Below, one piece after another: positions 12,896-22,425 of a DNA stretch of 64,000 nucleotides. The translations under genes were made by a program, and so were the position numbers. The notes below the pieces were generated by a model. It had not been told where the DNA came from, did not search any database, and saw only the letters and a list, made by a program, of their open reading frames with translations. Position 1 is the first letter of the stretch; each line of letters starts with the position of its first letter. Origin of the DNA: Cephalotus follicularis (Eukaryota > Streptophyta > Magnoliopsida > Oxalidales > Cephalotaceae); assembly GCA_001972305.1 (NCBI GenBank), contig BDDD01001795.1, positions 26,126 through 90,125 on the forward strand, written 5' to 3'.

Positions 12896-12976
12896 ATTAG
12901 CCGCTGTGCTAATAACTTGTTGATTACTCAGCCGCTGTGCTAGTAACTTGCTGTTGGTTTAGCCGCCGCGCTAAAC
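12896..12976 (+). other. Three consecutive stem-loops with CGCTGT-type loops
   Basis: attagc-cgctgt-gctaat (12896-12913), ttactcagc-cgctgt-gctagtaa with one bulged base (12924-12946), and gtttagc-cgccgc-gctaaac (12957-12976). The arms differ from one stem-loop to the next but remain complementary. The 3' LTR carries the same three at 18256-18336. Confidence 0.7.
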
Positions 12977-13700
12977 AACATACGGAGGACTTGCTCCAAA
13001 ACCGTTCGCAAACGGGGATGGGGTAATAGTGCATGACGTTGGGGCCAGGAGGTGGCGACGGTTATGACGACTTGTTTGTCTGGTCCCTTTTGGGACATAC
13101 TTATTGCTCGTGTTGATATAACTTATGATTTATACTTGTACGGTGAACATGCACATGTTTTATATGTATATACGGAGATATAATTATTGTGAAAATTTCA
13201 TGTCATGCTGCATCACTATGCATTCATTCATGATACGCATTACCTTTGACCTTGAACTGTATACATAAACTTTTCTACTTAGCTGAGTGAGGACAAAGGC
13301 TAACCCCTACTGTAACAGATTGACGGAGTGTATATGATATGGAGCATGCATGGAGGCTTAAAGAGAAGACTTAGTTGTTTCTCTTATTTCTTGTATTGAG
13401 TTAATGAATAATGACTATGGAACCGGGTTTTGTAACATGGGTTTATTTTGTTATTTCGTACTGTTTTATCACTCTCTGTTTATGGGCGATCGACAATGAT
13501 GTTGGATTTTATTATAAACTTTTTGGGCATCACGTAGTATGAGATGTGTGATGCATGTTTAAATTCGGCTCACTTATGTTATTGCTTTCTCTATCGAAGG
13601 TTTTTATTTATTGGTAAATCTGCATGATCTGAATTATACTATGTTGATTGCCTTACCACTTTATATGTTGTCTTAAATTGGAAAACGGGGTGTGACAACG

Positions 13701-13712
13701 TGGTATCAGAGC
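13701..13712 (+). other. Primer-binding site (initiator Met-tRNA)
   Basis: tggtatcagagc lies three bases after the 5' LTR. It is complementary to the 3' end of plant initiator tRNA-Met, the usual primer for these elements. Confidence 0.95.
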
Positions 13713-13811
13713 ATATATCCATTATATGGTTAGCTTGGATAAGTCCCTTGGCAATTAACGGATTGTTTCCTTGAGATGACTACTAATGACATCTTTTCCA
13801 TATAGGAACAA

Positions 13812-14612
13812 ATGGATCAAAGTAGAACACATGGTAGGGCTAGAGCTGCTGGAGCCAATGCCCCTGAGGAAATGAATGTGCCGCAAGGAGTGAATGTCCC
13901 CCAAGATGATAGGGACCTGATGGCCCGGATTGCGGACTACTTCCAGCAAGAGATGGCCTTTAATATGGCCAATGCGGAGGATATGCGCCAGTACTACGCG
14001 CAAGCTCGACCGTAACATAGAGCTCCCGATCACTGCCTGGGGGAGGATGGTAGTCAGTTTGGAAGGGACATCGAAAGGTTTATGAGACAGAATCCACCTA
14101 GCTTCCGGGGAGAACTTGATGCTACGGTTGCTGAAAGATGGCTCCAAGACTTGGAGAAGATTTTTGATGTGATGGACTGTACTGATACTCAGAAGCTGAA
14201 GTTTGTTGTGTACCGTCTATGGGGAGAGGCCACTCACTGGTGGGAGATGGTCAAAGCAAAGTGGGAGTCTATTGGACTCGATGCTACATGGGAGAGGTTC
14301 CAGACAGAGTTCCTCGACTCCTATGTACCCCGGATTGAGCAAGAGCGGAGGGAGACAGAGATTCTTGAGTTACGGCAAGGGGAGATGACTGTGGCCGAGT
14401 ACCAGGCCAGGTTTATGGAGCTATCCAGAGATTCACCTTATCTGGTAGCCGATGACATGAAAAAGATATGGAGATTTCTGAAGGGTTTGCGACCGAATCT
14501 TCGGTCGAGGATTAGGGCTATGGAGCTGGGTACTTTTTCGGAGGTTGCTCAAAAGGCGAGGCTGCTAGAGAGCATATCCAGTGAGGACCGAGCAGAGAGG
14601 GCACAAGCATAA
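13812..14612 (+). pseudogene. gag: gag of the Ty3/gypsy element, with an in-frame stop
   Basis: The capsid-like Gag packages the element's RNA into cytoplasmic particles. The frame opens with ATG at 13812, about 100 bases after the primer site. It is interrupted by TAA at 14013-14015 and continues in the same frame through the Retrotrans_gag domain: a PPSFRG motif near 14094, then W-rich helices (14140-14300) and an ELRQGEMTVAEY motif near 14365. It ends at TAA TAG about 14610. The zinc-knuckle part follows in another frame (from 14753), so a frameshift separates it. A complete Gag would run on through the zinc knuckles; here it cannot be made in one piece. Confidence 0.9.
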
Positions 14613-14752
14613 TAGAATAAACAGAGCCCGACGAGACCAGCATCTTCAAAATGGTAGGGCAGTGGTTCTCTGACTAAATCCTCGAAGAACAGATCTGGAC
14701 AGACTGCCACACAGGGTACTCCTAGTCAGGGGAGTAATGCGGGAACTGGAGC

Positions 14753-14926
14753 TTGTTATCACTGTGGTCGTAAGGGCCACTTACAGAAGGATTGCTGGAG
14801 GATGAATGGACTGTGTTTGAGGTGTGGGGAATCTGGCCATTCAGTGAGAGATTGCCCGAAGAGTCAGGCTACAGCACCAACTAGACCAGCGAGTAGCAGC
14901 GGGGCCGCAGCGGGGCCTTCACAGTG
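14753..14926 (+). pseudogene. gag: Gag nucleocapsid part: two CCHC zinc knuckles
   Basis: Two tandem CX2CX4HX4C motifs, CYHCGRKGHLQKDC (14753-14794) and CLRCGESGHSVRDC (14813-14854), are followed by a Ser/Ala-rich tail and a stop at about 14924. These bind the element's RNA. The frame is shifted relative to the capsid part upstream, which marks an indel between 14612 and 14753. Confidence 0.9.
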
Positions 14927-15046
14927 AAGGGACACCGACAAGGGCATTGCGAAAGGTAAAGTTTTTACCCTTTCACAGACAGAGGTTCCGGAGTCTACCT
15001 CGGTCGTTGGAGGTACACTGTATATTTATGGTTTACTGCTAGAGTA

Positions 15047-15751
15047 TTGATGGACCCTGGAGCATCACACTCATTCATATCATCATATTTTGCATCATGT
15101 TTAGATGTAACACCAGACAACATGCCATATACCTTGGATGTAAGCACACCTGCCAGAGTTTCCATGTATACAGATACTGTATATAGGGGTTGTGAGATGT
15201 CTATGGCAGGCATTTCCTTGTATGCGGATTTGATAGCGTTGCCTATCTGCGACTTTGATATTATCTTGGGGATGGATTGGCTGTCAGCACATCGTGCTTA
15301 CATGGATTGCTACAACAAGACGGTTGATTTTCGTCTGCCCGATGGTACTACTTTACAGTTTAAGGGAGACAAGGGGTTTTCTACACCGATTGTATCCTTC
15401 ATCCGTGCGTTGAAGTATCTCGAGAAAGGATGTGAAGGGTATCTTGCTTATGTAATTGACCAGAGGAAGGAGAAGGGCTTGAGCCTGGAGGAGATCCCAG
15501 TGGTATGTGACTTCCCAGATGTATTTCCTGATGACTTGGGATCTTTTCCACCAAGAAGGAATATGGAGTTTGTCATTGATCCTATACCAGGTACAACTCC
15601 TATTTCTAAAGCACCGTATAGAATGGCTCCTGCAGAATTGAGAGAGATGAAATTGCAGTTACAGGACCTGATCGATAAGGGTTTCATTCGACCCAGTGTT
15701 TCACCGTGGGGTGCACCTGTACTGTTTATCAAGAAGAAGATGGGTCGATGA
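15047..15751 (+). pseudogene. pol: pol part 1: aspartic protease and start of reverse transcriptase
   Basis: The reading frame starts just before the protease active site, seen as MDPGASHSF; the usual Asp-Ser/Thr-Gly-Ala reads DPGA, which also occurs in related plant elements. The ILGMDWL flap/helix motif typical of retropepsins follows near 15269. From about 15500 the N-terminal part of the RT begins (APYRMAPAE, then [16 protein letters not shown]). A frameshift in the KKK/EED run near 15740 moves the remaining RT to another frame. The protease would cut Gag-Pol inside the particle. Confidence 0.9.
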
Positions 15752-16971
15752 GGCTCTGCATCGACTACAGAATGTTGAACAAGGCAACGATTAAGAACAA
15801 GTATCCTTTACCTCACATCGAGGATTTGTTCAACCAGTTACAAGGAGCGAGAGTGTTCTCAAAGCTTGATTTGAGGCCAGGTTATCACCAGTTGAGTGTG
15901 AGGGAAGGAGATATAGAGAAGACTGCTTTCCGAACAAGATACGGTCACTATGAGTTCCTAGTGATGCCTTTTGGTGTTACCAATGCATTGGTTGCGTTCA
16001 TGTCTTTGATGAACGATGTGTTTTGACCATACCTGGACCAGTTTGTCGTTGTGTTTAATGATGACATACTTGTATACTCAAGGAGTGAGGAAGAGCATGC
16101 TTGCCACCTGAGGTTGGCTCTGCAGATCTTCCGAGAGCACCAGTTGTATGCCAAATTCAGTAAGTGTGAATTTTGGCTTGACCGTGTGATCTTTCTTGGT
16201 CACATTGTATCTGGAGAAGGTTTGGTGGTGGATCCGTCAAAGACAGAGGTGGTACAAGATTGGCCACAACCGAGGAATGTAACGAAGGTACGCAGTTTTC
16301 TTGGGTTGGCGCGGTATTACCGAAGGTTTATCCAGAATTTCTTGAGAATAGCTGAGCCCTTGACTAGATTGACCCAGAAGAAGACCATGTTTGTTTGGGA
16401 TGATGATTGCAAAGCTAGTTTCCGTGAACTGAAGGATCAGTTTGTTTCCGCTCCTATCTTGGCATTACCCGAGGGTAATGAGGGCTTTGCGGTTTATAGT
16501 GATGCATCGGGTAAGGGCTTGGGCTGCGTGCTGATGCAGCGAGGAAAGGTGATTGCTTATGATTCTAGGAAGCTGAAGCCGTATGAAAAAAACTACCCGA
16601 CTCATGATCTTGAACTTGCAGCTATCATCTTCGCCCTTCAAAAGTGGAGACACTATCTTTATGGGGCGCAGTTTGAGATCTTTACCGATCATAAAATTTT
16701 GAGGTACCTGTTCTGTCAGGACACACTGAACATGAGACAGCGCAGGTGGGTAGAGTTCTTTAATGATTATGACTGCAGTATCCAGTACCACCCGGGGAAA
16801 GCGAATGTAGTCGCTGATGCCTTGAGTCGCAAGGCTATGGTTGCCAGTACGATGGTGTCGCAATGGAAGATGTTGGAAGACTTCCAAGAGTGGTCTCCAT
16901 TCAATCAGTCACCGGGGATTTTTGTGGCTGACATGCGGGTCCAGCCAGTGTTACTTGATCACATCAGGGAT
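15706..16971 (+). pseudogene. pol: pol part 2: reverse transcriptase and RNase H, cut by the gap
   Basis: RT makes cDNA from the element's RNA. Visible blocks are [44 protein letters not shown] and the catalytic segment FNDDILVYS (FIDD is usual, so Asn replaces Ile beside the two catalytic Asp). A TGA at 16024-16026 interrupts the frame. The connection domain and RNase H follow: [10 protein letters not shown] (catalytic Asp), the TDHKILRYL region, and [15 protein letters not shown] near 16795. The frame then runs into the N at 16972. The integrase expected next is absent, because of the assembly gap rather than a demonstrated deletion. Confidence 0.92.
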
Positions 16972-16972
16972 N
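16972..16972. other. Assembly gap shown as a single N
   Basis: Left of the N is the end of RNase H; right of it (16973) is gatagtgagaggaatggg, which corresponds to position 11606, 486 bp inside the LTR. The rest of pol, the polypurine tract and the first 486 bp of the 3' LTR are missing at one ambiguous base, so it marks an unresolved join of unknown size. Confidence 0.9.
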
Positions 16973-19057
16973 GATAGTGAGAGGAATGGGCTCTTATGCC
17001 ATGCAAAGGGGGTTGAAGGGGAGAGACTGCATAAAATGCTTCCTGCCTTCGTCTCTCTCACCCTACAATCTGATAAGAGAGAACCAGAGAATTTGAGAGT
17101 CAAAATAGTGGGAGATTAAGAGAAAAATAGTGAGGAAGTGAGAGGTTCACCATTGTTGAAGCTTGGAGCTCGGGATTAGAGCAAGTGGACCGTTCGTGGA
17201 GCTACTGGGAGGCTGAAAGACACTGGAAAGGAGACACAAAGAGGTGGACTTTCGATTTCTAACTTGAAATCAAAGGTAGGGGTAGTGGTAGAGAATGTTA
17301 TGCATGCATTTTGAGTTTAAAGAGTAATGATGTTATTAATGAATGGTGTAGTCGTTGGTTATGGATTTCTGTGTTAAGGTTATGGTTACTGATTAATGAA
17401 TAACCTGATATGCACATTGATTTTGAATGGAGAATTTGGTTGGTTTTCATGCAATGCCATGTTTGGATGTCATTTGAATTATGATAAAAACGGAGAATAA
17501 TGCATGAATTGAGTTATGTTTTAAACCATGATATGATTTCTGGTGATGTTCTGAGATCTGTATACGTGTGGTTAAGTCCCAATTACGTTTTGGATGGATT
17601 TAGAAGTGGATTGCTGGTACCGTCCAGCCCAGAGTAGCCGACTGTTTAAGTAAAGCAGTCGACTACTCAAATATCCAGTCGACTGGCATGTAATAACAGT
17701 CGACTGCGCATGCGATGTTACCCAGAACAGTCGACAGTCGAAGGAAGACAGTCGACTGCCTAATGCTCGTGAGGAACCAGCCGACTGTTGGGGAAGAACA
17801 GTCGACTGACTCAAGGATCCAGCCGGCTGTTATGAGGAAACAACCGACTGTTATAGCTGAAATTGGACCGTTAGAGAAGGTGATAGGCCTAGGTTAATTA
17901 CCAAAAACCCTAGGTGCATTCTGAGCATATGTTTGCATTATTAATGTGAATTGCATTATGGTTGATTTCTAAAAAGTGTTAACCATTTTGAAAAGCTTGC
18001 ATGATTAGTATAATCATTATTGTACGAAAATGTATATTTGTCAAACATATGATTTTATATATTTTCGAAATGGCTGGGGAAGTATCCCCAAAGATGGAGA
18101 AATGTTTTAAAGGATTGATTACGCAAGTCAAATGTATTGTTTTAAGTTTTATAACTTATCACTACTTGTGAACAGAGTAATATATTTTAAACAAATATAT
18201 GTGATCAAGTAATCATATTTTATTGCTTGACTTGTAATGCTTGTGCTTGTTGATTATTAGCCGCTGTGCTAATAACTTGTTGATTACTCAGCCGCTGTGC
18301 TAGTAACTTGCTGTTGGTTTAGCCGCCGCGCTAAACAACATACGGAGGACTTGTTCCAAAACCGTTCGCAAACGGGGATGGGGTAAGAGTGCATGACGTT
18401 GGGACCAGGAGGTGGCGACGGTTATGACGACTTGTTTGTCTGGTCCTTTTTGGGACATACTTATTGCTCGTGTTGATATAACTTATGAGTTATACTTGTA
18501 CGGTGAACATGCACATGTTTTATATGTATATACGGAGATATAATTATTGTGAAAATTTCATGTCATGCTGCATCACTATGCATTCATTCATGATACGCAT
18601 TACCTTTGACCTTGAACTGTATACATAAACTTTTCTACTTAGCCGAGTGAGGACAAAGGCTAACCCCTACTGTAATAGATTGACGGAGTGGATATGATAT
18701 GGAGCATGCATGGAGGCTTAAAGAGAAGACTTAGTTGTTTCTCTTATTTCTTGTATTGAGTTAATGAACAATGACTATGTAACCGGGTTTTGCAACATGG
18801 GTTTATTTTGTTATTTCGTACTGTTTTATCACGCTCCGTTTATGGGCGATCGACATTGAGGTTGGATTATATTATAAACTTGATTGGCATCACGTAGTAT
18901 GGGATGCGTGATGCATGTTTAAATTCGGCTCATTTATGTTATTGCTTCCGCTATCGAATGTTTTTATTTATTGGTAAATTTGCATGAGCTGAATTATACT
19001 ATGTTGATTGCCTTACCACTTTATATGTTGTCTTAAATTGGAAAACGGGGTGTGACA
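16973..19057 (+). repeat. 3' LTR of the Ty3/gypsy element, first 486 bp missing
   Basis: Collinear with 11606-13697 of the 5' LTR, with scattered substitutions and a few indels. It ends ggggtgtgaca and is followed by the target duplication gattt. It keeps the hairpin (17254-17271), the downstream array (17635-17850) and the three stem-loops (18256-18336). Confidence 0.93.
17635..17850. repeat. Class A palindrome array in the 3' LTR, 10 units
   Basis: Units at 17635, 17656, 17676, 17697, 17728, 17749, 17778, 17799, 17820 and 17841. Spacing agrees with the 5' LTR except the last step (21 here, 28 there). Confidence 0.9.
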
Positions 19058-19186
19058 GATTTCCTCTTTTTTTTAAATTCTAATAATAATATAATAATAG
19101 TAATAACATTAATGAAAATGATAATAATAATGATAAGCTCCCGTCCTTTGCACGTCAACCATGTAAAAGTGACACGGGGTGTCACA

Positions 19187-19389
19187 AGAAAGTTGAAAAA
19201 GATTGAACAAATCAGCCATATCGCAACAATACTAGCAGACAAAGAATCATTCAAAAATGCGGCAAACACGTCAACATCGTAGCCGCCATCCTTTGTTCAT
19301 TGATTTTGAAGACAAGACAAGAATAGTAACTCCATTAAAAAGTCAAGTGACCTTGAAGACAAGACAATAATAATAACTTCTCCAAGGCT
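19187..19389 (+). other. Endogenous caulimovirid segment 2: end of the upstream ORF and promoter-proximal region
   Basis: Starts with the target duplication agaaa. The first about 90 bases continue the reading frame cut at 4472. The rest is AC-rich with a duplicated phrase (ttgaagacaagacaa at about 19308 and 19353), the kind of repeat seen in enhancers of pararetroviral pregenomic promoters. Confidence 0.6.
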
Positions 19390-19398
19390 TATATAAAG
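19390..19398 (+). promoter_or_regulatory. Probable pregenomic-RNA promoter TATA box of the endogenous caulimovirid
   Basis: tatataaag is preceded by an enhancer-like repeated region and followed by a C/T-rich start region (cctccttcattcatttc). This matches caulimovirid promoters in layout and lies between the upstream ORF and the movement-protein region, where such a promoter is expected. Activity today is unknown. Confidence 0.65.
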
Positions 19399-20204
19399 AA
19401 GCCTCCTTCATTCATTTCAAGGCATAGAATTTTTCACAAGTCATTTCTCTCAAGTCATTCCTCCTTCCAAGATTCCAAACCATTCTCCAAACCAAAATCC
19501 CATTTCAGTATTGTAATCATTTCTTCTCTAGATGTATACACTTAGAGCCTGAGTGTACACACTTGAGTTGTAACCGTCCTCCAGTATTAGTATTTGTAAC
19601 CGTCCTCCAAGAATTGTAACCATTCCAGCATAAGCTCCAGCAACCAAGTATTGTAAGTATTTCATGTACTTAAATAAATTCAAGTACTATTAATATTCCG
19701 TTTAACTATTCATTAAGCTTTTCGTCAACTATTCATGCAACTGTTATTCTATTTAGGCACTATTCATTGAGTTTTCCGGCTACTATTCCCGTAAGATTCT
19801 TGAATTAAGGCAAAACGATTTCATTTAACTTTACCATCGACATGGTCGGTTTATCCGCATGACAGTGTGGAGAAAGTTAATTTCCAATTAATTTTCCAAT
19901 TAATCAATTTTGTTTAAGATCCCTCAACACGGTCGGTTCATCCGCCTGACAAAGTGGTGCCTTAAACTTTTTATTTATTTATTTTAAGTATTCAAAAGGA
20001 TCCATCAACCAGTGCGGACTACCGCCGGTAAGCATGAAAACTTTTCCATATAACTTTTCCATATTAATCAATTTTTAGAGTAAAAAATCCCAAGGATTGT
20101 TTAATCCACTGTAAAGCAAAATGATATTAGATTTCTGTAACTCCTAGAATATGATCTAGTTGCTAGAATATGAAAAATCTATAACTGCTAGAATATGGGG
20201 TTAA
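19399..20204 (+). other. Leader of the endogenous caulimovirid
   Basis: About 800 bp without a long frame. A phrase of the type cggtcggttcatccgc(c/a)tgaca followed by gtgg occurs at about 19850 and 19929, with a remnant near 20008. aaataaattc near 19671 resembles a plant polyadenylation signal. Three short copies of ctagaatatg lie at 20143-20196, just before the next ORF. Caulimovirid pregenomic leaders are likewise long and structured. Confidence 0.5.
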
Positions 20205-21208
20205 ATGGATCGTAGTGGCAAAATTGGAAACCTCCAAAGATTTCGAACAAAAAAATTTATAGGTATAATCCATTTAACCCATTTAATTTCACTGAAAAAA
20301 TTCAAACAATTGAACAAACTATAAAAATTGCTAAGACTCAATAAAATATTCAACTATTAGATGAAAAAGCCATTAAAGAATTAACCAAAAACTTTAAATA
20401 TATTTATTTCGCTTTAGTTTAAGTAACAATTAAGCCATTAACAAGACAATGATTAAACACTTCTATCTTGGAGTGTCTACGTGATGCCATACATTTAAAT
20501 TTCGATGATTCTTTAATTGGAGCCGTTGAAACAAGTCTATGTAATGGATCTGTCTATTTTGATGGGTATCCAAATTTAACAATTTTCTTAACAGATAAAA
20601 ATATTTTAGAAACATTAAAAATTAATATTAAACTCCATGGTTACAATATGTTACTTGGATCTGAAATCATTGCAATAATTCATTATGTTCACTATAAAGC
20701 TACGGATTCTATTTGCTCCAAATCATTAGGAAATTTAACAAAAGGAAAAATCACTATCATGAAACGTGTAACAAATGATTCAAACATTTTAATTCCTCAA
20801 AAAATTAGATGGAGTGATATCAATATTCCCGAAGATTGGTCCTTACAATACAATACTATTGCTCATACTCAAGAAAACATTGAAAATACTTTGTTACATT
20901 CAATTACTCAAAATGATGAAGGATTAGTAAAAATTAGGTTTGATAAAACTGGCAAAACTCATTCAAACTCAGAAAATTTAAGAGAAAAATTTAATTACTT
21001 AAACATCTGTGACGAAAAATTATATAATAATTATCAATTTCATCCACATAGATCTTCTACTTCTAGTATTAGATCTGGACCATCAAATTATTTTGATACC
21101 AAAACAAAATTATCAGAAATTTCAAATCAATCAAGTAAACCATCAAATTATTTTGATATCAAAACAAAATTGTCCAAGATTTCAAATCAGTCAAGTATTT
21201 TAAAATGA
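20205..21208 (+). pseudogene. Endogenous caulimovirid movement protein (30K superfamily), 5' part broken
   Basis: An ATG near 20205 opens a short frame that shifts. The main part, 20468-21208 (246 codons), remains open. It has the 30K-superfamily pattern: alternating hydrophobic beta strands, a conserved Asp-x-Ser-Leu-Ile-Gly-type segment near its start, a small-residue/Asn-rich strand, and a Gly-Tyr-Asn stretch near 20633. It is followed by a Ser/Pro/Asn-rich tail with a duplicated 18-residue segment (21083-21190). Movement proteins carry plant viruses through plasmodesmata. The open part is long for such a decayed element, but the N-terminal part is frameshifted, so it is scored as a pseudogene. 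Confidence 0.75.
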
Positions 21209-21303
21209 ATTTATACTCAAGAAGATTCACAAGATAAAAATTCTCAAGAAAACACTCAAGAATATAATGAACCTATTTCCCCCACATATTCTGAGATGAA
21301 ACC
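21209..21303 (+). other. Endogenous caulimovirid, short segment up to the next LTR insertion
   Basis: AT-rich continuation after the movement-protein stop, ending with aaacc (21299-21303), the left copy of the target duplication whose partner is at 34582-34586. Confidence 0.65.
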
Positions 21304-22349
21304 TGACATGACCCATCCCTTTTAAAGACTAACTTGTGCATAACACGCTTAACTTTAAAGTTTTTATATTAACTTGTCCATTAGACCATCTTATCAATTT
21401 TAATCACTTATTGAATCTTTTTATCCTTATAACATAACATACCAACAAACCTTTTATAACCTAGCACCCACAAATTTATTTCATTCATGACCTCGTAGCC
21501 ATATTATTGCTATTTTAATTCAATATCTATAACAATTATCTATTTATTTGTCCATTAAATATGGTGGAATTTCTTCAGAAAAACTGCAAGAGTTTCCTCT
21601 AAAAATGGACATTTCCCAAATTTTTCACCTGTAAGAAATCACAATTTATAATTTTCCACACTCTCGAAGGAGGAATCAGCAGTTCATTCTAAATCTATTC
21701 ATTACAGGCTTATCAAATTATGCCTGATTTTATCATAATTACTATACGATCATATAATTCTCAAGGAAATCATAAATCAACAATTACTATCTCATATATA
21801 ACCATAACAAAATATATACAACCCAAAAATATGCCCAAATGTCCCAAATGCATGCATGTGAGGTTGGCCAAAACTGCCAACATGAGGTGCCTGATTCACG
21901 TGGTCTACCTTTAACTACTTCAAGGCTGGTGGATCAGGTGGATCATCCTCTGCTATCTCATCTGAAAACAAAACACTGTGAGGGGGTTAGTCCAAGTGAC
22001 TAAGTAAGTGAGAACAAAATATTCCCTGTTGCATCCATCAAAAGTTGGATGCGCTGAAAGGAATATGCCATGATCAAGAATATAAACCCATACTGGGTAG
22101 AAGCAATAAAAACAAATGAAAGGCTATCATGGCTTCATAAAAGAACGCTCAAACTCAAAAATACAATTAATATAAGAATTCATGAAAACAATATCAATGA
22201 TCAAGTCAATACTCTACAAAAAAAGATAGGCTAACAATAAAATCAGTACACAAGAGTGTTTAGAATTAAGACATGATCATGAATAATAAATCAATGTATG
22301 TGCCCATAAAAATAGTATAACATCTGAGGAATACTGGTACATCTGTCAT

Positions 22350-22425
22350 CGTCTTATATTATCGCCAAATCACATGGCGTCATAACATATCCCTGCCAAA
22401 TCACATGGCGTCATAATATAACCGT
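22350..22425. repeat. 31-bp tandem repeat, two copies
   Basis: Two copies of the ccaaatcacatggcgtcata unit, equivalent to the three copies at 5808-5905 in family E. Confidence 0.7.

Larger units (their letters stand above)
11120..13697 (+). repeat. 5' LTR of the Ty3/gypsy element
   Basis: 2578 bp, from tgtaacgcccgg to ggggtgtgaca. It contains an upstream palindrome array (11284-11435), a TATA-like box (11662-11671), a conserved hairpin (11887-11904) followed by aaaggtagggg, a second palindrome array (12268-12490) and three consecutive stem-loops (12896-12976). A third member of the family is the solo LTR at 51677-53970. Confidence 0.93.
11120..19057 (+). mobile_element. Ty3/gypsy LTR retrotransposon (family N, Tekay/Del-like), assembly gap inside
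   Basis: Flanked by the 5-bp duplication gattt (11115-11119 and 19058-19062). Order: 5' LTR 11120-13697, primer site, gag, two zinc knuckles, protease, reverse transcriptase, RNase H, a single N at 16972, then the 3' LTR from its internal position. gag-protease-RT-RNase H order and the protein motifs indicate Ty3/gypsy; the chromoviral Tekay/Del clade is my best guess from motif style. Integrase, the polypurine tract and the first part of the 3' LTR are absent at the N. Frameshifts and stops make the copy defective even apart from the gap. The LTRs still agree closely, so insertion was relatively recent. Confidence 0.92.
4473..19186 (-). repeat. Very long solo LTR (family E, about 4.1 kb net) holding two nested insertions
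   Basis: Begins TGTCACACCCG and ends CGGGGTGTCACA. It is flanked by the 5-bp duplication agaaa (4468-4472 and 19187-19191), and viral sequence continues directly on the other side. Removing the nested LTR 6087-8768 and the element 11120-19057 leaves about 4.1 kb without coding capacity. No second copy or primer site lies inside, so this is a solo LTR made by LTR-LTR recombination. Minus orientation follows from homology with the LTRs of 24621-33942, whose primer site shows direction. The part around 10440-11080 is GC-rich with a purine tract (10860-10920) and aligns with 28380-28750. 35453-36869 is a shortened relative. Confidence 0.85.

Noticed and set aside
13701..13712. tRNA fragment
   Set aside because: The 12-base match to initiator tRNA-Met is a primer-binding site; no tRNA gene body is present here or at 31988 or 48088.
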